A model generated the notes under the pieces. The model saw nothing but the letters and a program-made list of their open reading frames with translations, had not been told where the DNA came from and did not search any database. The position numbers and the translations under genes are program-made. 10,200 nucleotides of DNA from Candidatus Poribacteria bacterium (lineage in GTDB: Bacteria; Poribacteria; WGA-4E; B28-G17). Below, one piece after another: positions 7,386 to 10,200 of this stretch; positions within the stretch are counted from its first letter, which is position 1, and each line of letters starts with the position of its first letter. Location: assembly GCA_003645735.1 (NCBI GenBank), contig QNBQ01000028.1:1-10200 (forward strand). The letters are read 5' to 3'.

Positions 7386-8207
7386 TCAGCCGCGATGCGG
7401 CGGGGAGCCGTATCGATCGATCAGCTCCAAGACCTGCTCGTGAACCAACCCGTTTGTGGCGACGAAGGGCATCTCGCCCCCGCGCCACGCCTCTGAGGAG
7501 GGGGGAAGGGGGAAATGGGGGGCGCCTTTCAGATCGGTGAACCTGCCGCCCGCCTCCTGGAGGATCAGCGCGGCGGCGGCGACGTCCCAGAGGTGGGCGT
7601 GTATGTCCACGCAACCGTCGAAAACGCCCATCGCCACATGACAGATGTGAAGGGCGGCGCTGCCCAAGCTCCTGCACTTCCCCAAAAACCTCATGTAAAG
7701 CGGGACGCTCGATATGACGTCGGTCGAAACCCCGAAGAGGCCGGTCGAGCTGAGCTTCCCGTGCGAGTTGACACTGATCCTCTCCCCGTTGAGGAAAGCC
7801 CCCTCGCCCTTGACGGCGTGGAAGGTCCAGCCCCTGTTGGGGTCGTGGACCACCCCTAAAACGGGTTCCCCTCTGTGCAGCAGGGCGATGGAGACGGAGA
7901 AGATGGCCAGCCCGCCGGCGTAATTGGCCGTCCCGTCGAGCGGATCGATCGCCCATAGATACTCCGCCCCCTCAGCCCCCGACCCACCGAACTCCTCGCC
8001 CAAAACGGCGTGATCGGGGCAGAGCGATCTGAGGGCTGAGGTTATCAACCTCTCCGACTCCTTATCCGCCTCCGTGACTATGTCCCCCTCGCCCTTGAAC
8101 TCCACCTCGCCGTAGTTTTTAAACCGATCCACCAACAGCGAGCCGGCTTCATGTGCCAATCGAATGACCTCCCCGAGCAGGGCGTTCAAATCCAGCACAT
8201 CTCCCAT
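7386..8207 (-). CDS. Inositol monophosphatase family protein
   Basis: A 273-aa Mg2+-dependent phosphatase of the IMPase/SuhB superfamily, of normal family length. All metal-site motifs are present: GEE (residues 70-72), WAIDPLDGTANYAGG with Asp88 and Asp91, and LWDVAAAALILQEAGG with Asp208, matching Glu70, Asp90, Asp93 and Asp220 of human IMPA1. The family hydrolyses myo-inositol-1-phosphate or related substrates such as fructose-1,6-bisphosphate or 3'-phosphoadenosine-5'-phosphate; the sequence does not decide among them. I chose the ATG at 8207 because an AGGAGG SD lies 6 nt upstream and the protein then begins like other family members. An upstream ATG at 8240 (284 aa) with GGAGG 4 nt away is the alternative. 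It has its own promoter and is probably not in the TPR operon. No clear terminator follows the stop. Confidence 0.93.
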   Translation of the reverse strand: MGDVLDLNALLGEVIRLAHEAGSLLVDRFKNYGEVEFKGEGDIVTEADKESERLITSALRSLCPDHAVLGEEFGGSGAEGAEYLWAIDPLDGTANYAGGLAIFSVSIALLHRGEPVLGVVHDPNRGWTFHAVKGEGAFLNGERISVNSHGKLSSTGLFGVSTDVISSVPLYMRFLGKCRSLGSAALHICHVAMGVFDGCVDIHAHLWDVAAAALILQEAGGRFTDLKGAPHFPLPPSSEAWRGGEMPFVATNGLVHEQVLELIDRYGSPPHRG

Positions 8208-8269
8208 CCCATACCTCCTAGCAGGGAAATCTTTCGCCATCGACCCTCCCTTCGCGAAGCACGGCTTAA

Positions 8270-8299
8270 ATATTACGAAATCCCACCGGCGCAGGTCAA
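8270..8299 (-). promoter_or_regulatory. Predicted promoter of the inositol monophosphatase gene
   Basis: On the minus strand TTGACC (8299-8294, five of six -35 matches) is followed after 18 nt by TAATAT (8275-8270, four of six -10 matches). Transcription would start near 8263, upstream of both candidate start codons of the phosphatase. A perfect 10-bp palindrome CTTCGCGAAG (8250-8259) lies between the predicted start site and the gene and could be a regulator site. The rest of the 92-nt gap shows nothing else convincing. Confidence 0.6.
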
Positions 8300-8332
8300 C
8301 CCGCTGTAGTTGATGTTAAAGATAGGGAGCGC

Positions 8333-8692
8333 TTAAAGCGGGAGGTAGACGATTTGATCCTTAAACTCCTCCATTTCGGCGGCTTCCCAGATTAACAGCA
8401 GATCCTCAATGATCTCTTTGAGGGATGCCCGAGGGCGCAGCAGGAATATACCGGGAACGTGTCCGCCTGAGTCAAGATGACGGCTCAAGTGAAGAGGGAG
8501 GCTGCGGCGATTCCGGGAAACAAGGATGTAACCCTCCCTTTCGATCCAAGCTAGGATGTCTGAATCAGATGCTCCCAGGGGAGGCGCTATATCATCACCA
8601 ACAGCTAAAACCTCCATTTCAGGCCGAAGCCGCAGAAGTTGGGATCTGATTACATGTGGGACGTTTTCATCCAGCAGGTATCGGACTTTCAA
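8333..8692 (-). CDS. DUF5615 PIN-like protein, putative toxin of a TA-like pair
   Basis: A 119-aa protein of the DUF5615 family, a VapC/Mut7-C-like PIN fold. It shows the N-terminal YLLDENVP block with Asp8, the central SDSDILAWIEREGYILVSRN block and the end block HLDSGGHVPGIFLLRP. The NRRSLPLHLSRHL stretch follows the subtype in which Ser replaces the more usual Asp. From memory this subtype is common in cyanobacteria next to DUF433 genes, so the Ser need not mean inactivation. PIN proteins are generally metal-dependent RNases, but activity for this family is inference. The start is TTG at 8692, preceded by GGGGGAG with a 5-nt spacer, and it gives the usual family N-terminus. It overlaps the end of the DUF433 gene by 26 nt, the arrangement expected for antitoxin followed by toxin. 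Confidence 0.85.
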   Translation of the reverse strand: MKVRYLLDENVPHVIRSQLLRLRPEMEVLAVGDDIAPPLGASDSDILAWIEREGYILVSRNRRSLPLHLSRHLDSGGHVPGIFLLRPRASLKEIIEDLLLIWEAAEMEEFKDQIVYLPL

Positions 8693-9008
8693 GTTTTCTC
8701 CCCCGCCCCCTTTTCAGCTCCTTAAGCCTCTTAACCAAGGGAGAGGGATTGCGGTTCTGGTCGGCCCATGCCTTCAAGCTCCGCTCTTCATAGGCTTTGA
8801 GATATGAATCCATGGCCTCCTTGTTATGCAGGTAATACGTGATCGCCGCGTAGACCTGTTCGAGCGATAAGCTCGGATACCGGACAGCGATCTCCTCGGG
8901 CGAGGCTCCATCTAAGTAATCCTCGAGAACCGTTTCGATCCCAATCCTTGTGCCCTTGATCCTCATCTCGCCGGTTTCTAAAAGCTCAAAGTAATCCTCC
9001 AATCTCAC
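8667..9008 (-). CDS. DUF433 protein, putative antitoxin of a TA-like pair
   Basis: A 113-aa DUF433 protein. The domain spans about residues 1-65, with LEDYFELLETGEMRIKGTRIGIETV, SPEEIAVRYPSLSLEQVYAAITYYL and HNKEAMDSYL. It forms a small winged-helix-like fold found in VapB-type antitoxins. The C-terminus (about 85-113) is Lys/Arg-rich and likely contacts the partner or nucleic acid. I chose GTG at 9008, which has a strong SD (GGGGAGG, 5-nt spacer). It gives the usual family start RLEDYF and sits 28 nt below the predicted transcription start. An ATG at 9044 and a TTG at 9080 give longer frames, but the ATG overlaps the -10 box and has no SD. The toxin-like gene follows with a 26-nt overlap. 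Autoregulation is plausible because a palindrome overlaps the promoter. Confidence 0.85.
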   Translation of the reverse strand: MRLEDYFELLETGEMRIKGTRIGIETVLEDYLDGASPEEIAVRYPSLSLEQVYAAITYYLHNKEAMDSYLKAYEERSLKAWADQNRNPSPLVKRLKELKRGRGRKLESPIPAG

Positions 9009-9042
9009 GGCTTCCTCCCCAAAGCGGTTCAGCTTCACGTTC

Positions 9043-9071
9043 ATTCTATCAGAAAAACGCCTTGATATCAA
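9043..9071 (-). promoter_or_regulatory. Promoter of the DUF433/DUF5615 pair with palindromic -35 region
   Basis: On the minus strand TTGATA (9071-9066, five of six) lies 17 nt before TAGAAT (9048-9043, five of six). A TGA just before the latter makes an extended -10 (TGATAGAAT). Predicted transcription starts near 9036. The -35 box is embedded in a perfect 10-bp palindrome TTGATATCAA (9062-9071), a plausible operator for autoregulation of a toxin-antitoxin-type operon. Confidence 0.65.
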
Positions 9072-9081
9072 CCCGCCCAAG

Positions 9082-9130
9082 CCGGATGAGGGGAGAGGCC
9101 CCCGATTTGCCCGGGGGAGCCGTCATCCGG
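9082..9130. repeat. Nested inverted repeat between the divergent promoters
   Basis: Outer arms CCGGATGA (9082-9089) and TCATCCGG (9123-9130) are exact reverse complements. Inside them CCCCCG (9099-9104) pairs with CGGGGG (9112-9117) around a 7-nt loop, extended by GG/CC across a 2-nt bulge. The structure has no T-tract after it, so it does not look like an intrinsic terminator. It ends exactly where the prfB TATAAT begins and contains the predicted prfB -35 box, so a DNA-level role (operator or cruciform) is more likely than an RNA role. Function is unknown. Confidence 0.6.
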
Positions 9131-9136
9131 TATAAT
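9107..9136 (+). promoter_or_regulatory. Predicted prfB promoter
   Basis: TTGCCC (9107-9112, four of six) lies 18 nt before a perfect TATAAT (9131-9136). Transcription would start near 9143 and give a leader of about 45 nt. The leader begins with a small GCGG-AAAAA-CCGC hairpin (9142-9154) and contains GAGGTG (9177-9182), 5 nt before the ATG. The -10 box is convincing; the -35 box is weaker and buried in the inverted repeat. Confidence 0.6.
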
Positions 9137-9187
9137 TTAACGCGGAAAAACCGCATTCCCCTACAAACCCGGAGGCGAGGTGGGATT

Positions 9188-10200
9188 ATGGTCGATATCC
9201 TTGAAATACGGGATCGGCTGGAGGAGCTCAGGAGGAAGATGCTCGAGCTGAGGGAGCATCTTTGACATAGATGGGAAGGCGGAGGAGCTTAAAAAGCTTC
9301 AGAAGGAGACCGAATCCCCCGATTTCTGGAGCGACCCGAAAAGGGCGCAAAGGGTGACCCAGAGGATCTCAAGGCTTTCCAACGACGTGGAGGCGTGGAA
9401 CGAGCTGGAATCGAAGCTGACGGACGCGGAGGTGATGGCCGAGCTTCTGGAGGAGGAGTATGATGAGCCGAGCGCCCAGGAGCTTAAGTCGGAGGTGGAG
9501 GAGCTGGAGAGGAGGGTGGAGGAGCTGGAGCTCAAAACGCTCCTGAACGGCAAGCACGACAAGAGCAACGCTATCTTAAGCATCCACCCCGGCGCAGGGG
9601 GGACGGAGTCGCAGGACTGGGCCTCCATGTTGCTGAGGATGTATCAGAGGTGGGCCGAGAGGAAGGGGTATAAGGTGGAGGTGCTGGATCTGCAGCCGGG
9701 CGATGAGGCGGGCATAAAGAGCGCCACGCTCATGATATCCGGCGATTACGCCTACGGCTACCTGAAGGCCGAGGCCGGCGTCCACAGGCTGGTCAGGATC
9801 TCCCCCTTCGACGCCAACAGGCGAAGACACACATCCTTCGCCTCCGTCTCCGTCATACCCGAGATCGAGGAGGTCGAGGTCGAGATCAGGGAGGAGGATC
9901 TGAGAATAGATACCTTCAGGGCCGGGGGGCCGGGCGGTCAGCACGTCAACAGGACCGACTCGGCGGTCAGGATCGTCCACATCCCGACCGGGATCACCGT
10001 CCAGTGCCAGAGCGAGCGGCCACAGCACAGAAACAGGGAGCTGGCGATGAAGGTTTTGAGGGCGAGGCTCTACGAGCATTACGAGAGGAAGCGACAGGAG
10101 GAGATCGCCAAGCTTCGGGGCGAAAAGAAGGAGATCAGCTTCGGCAACCAGATAAGGTCATACGTCTTCCACCCATACAAGCTCGTCAAGGATCTCAGGA
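9188..10200 (+). CDS. prfB: Peptide chain release factor 2, programmed +1 frameshift (3' end outside window)
   Basis: RF2 recognises UGA and UAA stop codons and triggers peptidyl-tRNA hydrolysis on the ribosome. The gene starts at ATG 9188 (SD GAGGTG, 5-nt spacer). It reads 25 codons to an in-frame TGA at 9263-9265 and continues after a +1 shift, as join(9188..9262,9264..>10200). The shifted product has 337 visible residues out of about 365 usual. It carries the RF2-specific SPF tripeptide (residues 205-207, [15 protein letters not shown]) and the catalytic GGQ (249-251, in [18 protein letters not shown]). An N-terminal coiled-coil-rich domain spans about 26-120. Ala245 occupies the position of E. 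coli K-12 Thr246, as in most bacteria. It is divergent from the rest of the window. The missing C-terminus is due to the window edge only. Confidence 0.97.
9251..9266 (+). promoter_or_regulatory. prfB programmed +1 frameshift site (CTTTGAC)
   Basis: AGGGAG (9251-9256) is an internal SD-like element placed 3 nt before CTT (9260-9262), followed by TGA (9263-9265) and C. This matches the layout of the E. coli site (AGGGGG, 3 nt, CUU UGA C). When RF2 is scarce, the slow UGA lets the peptidyl-tRNA slip from CUU to UUU, and translation continues as Asp-Ile-Asp. The gene therefore autoregulates RF2 level. Confidence 0.95.

Noticed and set aside
7389-7401. GCCGC-GAT-GCGGC hairpin as terminator of the phosphatase gene
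   Set aside because: The stem is only 5 bp, lies inside the coding sequence at the stop codon and is not followed by a T-tract, so it is not a convincing intrinsic terminator.
7327-7956. 209-aa minus-strand open frame overlapping the phosphatase in another frame
   Set aside because: The Arg/Gly-rich translation is an out-of-frame shadow of the phosphatase gene, whose own frame holds all catalytic motifs.
8330-8340. CGCTT-A-AAGCG palindrome at the DUF5615 stop as a terminator or attachment site
   Set aside because: The arms are only 5 bp with no T-tract, no matching partner copy and no integrase nearby; it is within chance expectation.
9062-9265. Separate 67-aa small protein upstream of release factor 2
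   Set aside because: Its last 25 codons are the pre-frameshift part of prfB; the earlier part crosses the promoter region and is not expected to be transcribed.
9576-10079. 167-aa minus-strand open frame opposite prfB
   Set aside because: It is antisense to the conserved RF2 core (SPF and GGQ regions) and has no motif of its own.

Overview
The window looks like chromosomal DNA from an uncultured or little-studied Gram-negative (diderm) bacterium. It encodes an apparent outer-membrane beta-barrel, a TonB-type energy transducer, an ExbB/TolQ/MotA-type channel subunit and a lipobox-bearing TPR protein, all of which imply two membranes. GC content is fairly high, arginine is written very often as AGG/AGA, and the promoters and Shine-Dalgarno (SD) sites are close to bacterial consensus. 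I cannot name the phylum from the sequence; the arginine codon bias is compatible with, but does not prove, a thermophile-like lineage.

Layout. A tight leftward operon fills positions 7330 to 1 and runs off the left edge. In transcription order it holds: (1) a 1080-aa secreted protein made almost entirely of about 26 TPR-like repeats; (2) a 536-aa predicted outer-membrane beta-barrel; (3) an ExbB/TolQ-type channel protein; (4) a TonB-family transducer; (5) a TPR lipoprotein cut by the window edge. The first four genes overlap by 1 to 8 nt at each junction, and only 31 nt separates genes 4 and 5, so they are probably co-transcribed and translationally coupled. A near-consensus promoter sits just upstream of gene 1. 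Right of it are a separately promoted inositol-monophosphatase-family gene (7386-8207) and a DUF433/DUF5615 toxin-antitoxin-like pair (8333-9008), both leftward. Past a divergent control region, prfB (release factor 2) runs rightward from 9188 off the right edge. It uses the classical programmed +1 frameshift at an in-frame TGA.

How it fits together. The five-gene operon reads as a dedicated Ton/Tol-like envelope machine: an inner-membrane motor subunit, a periplasm-spanning transducer, an outer-membrane barrel and two large TPR scaffolds. No ExbD/TolR gene is present where one would be expected. The ExbB-like protein has Gln in place of the family's conserved membrane Glu, and the TonB-like protein has a Glu next to the usual His inside its only transmembrane helix. 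These three departures together are the most interesting signal in the window and may mark a variant motor. The functional reading is inference. The phosphatase, the toxin-antitoxin-like pair and prfB appear to be independent units.
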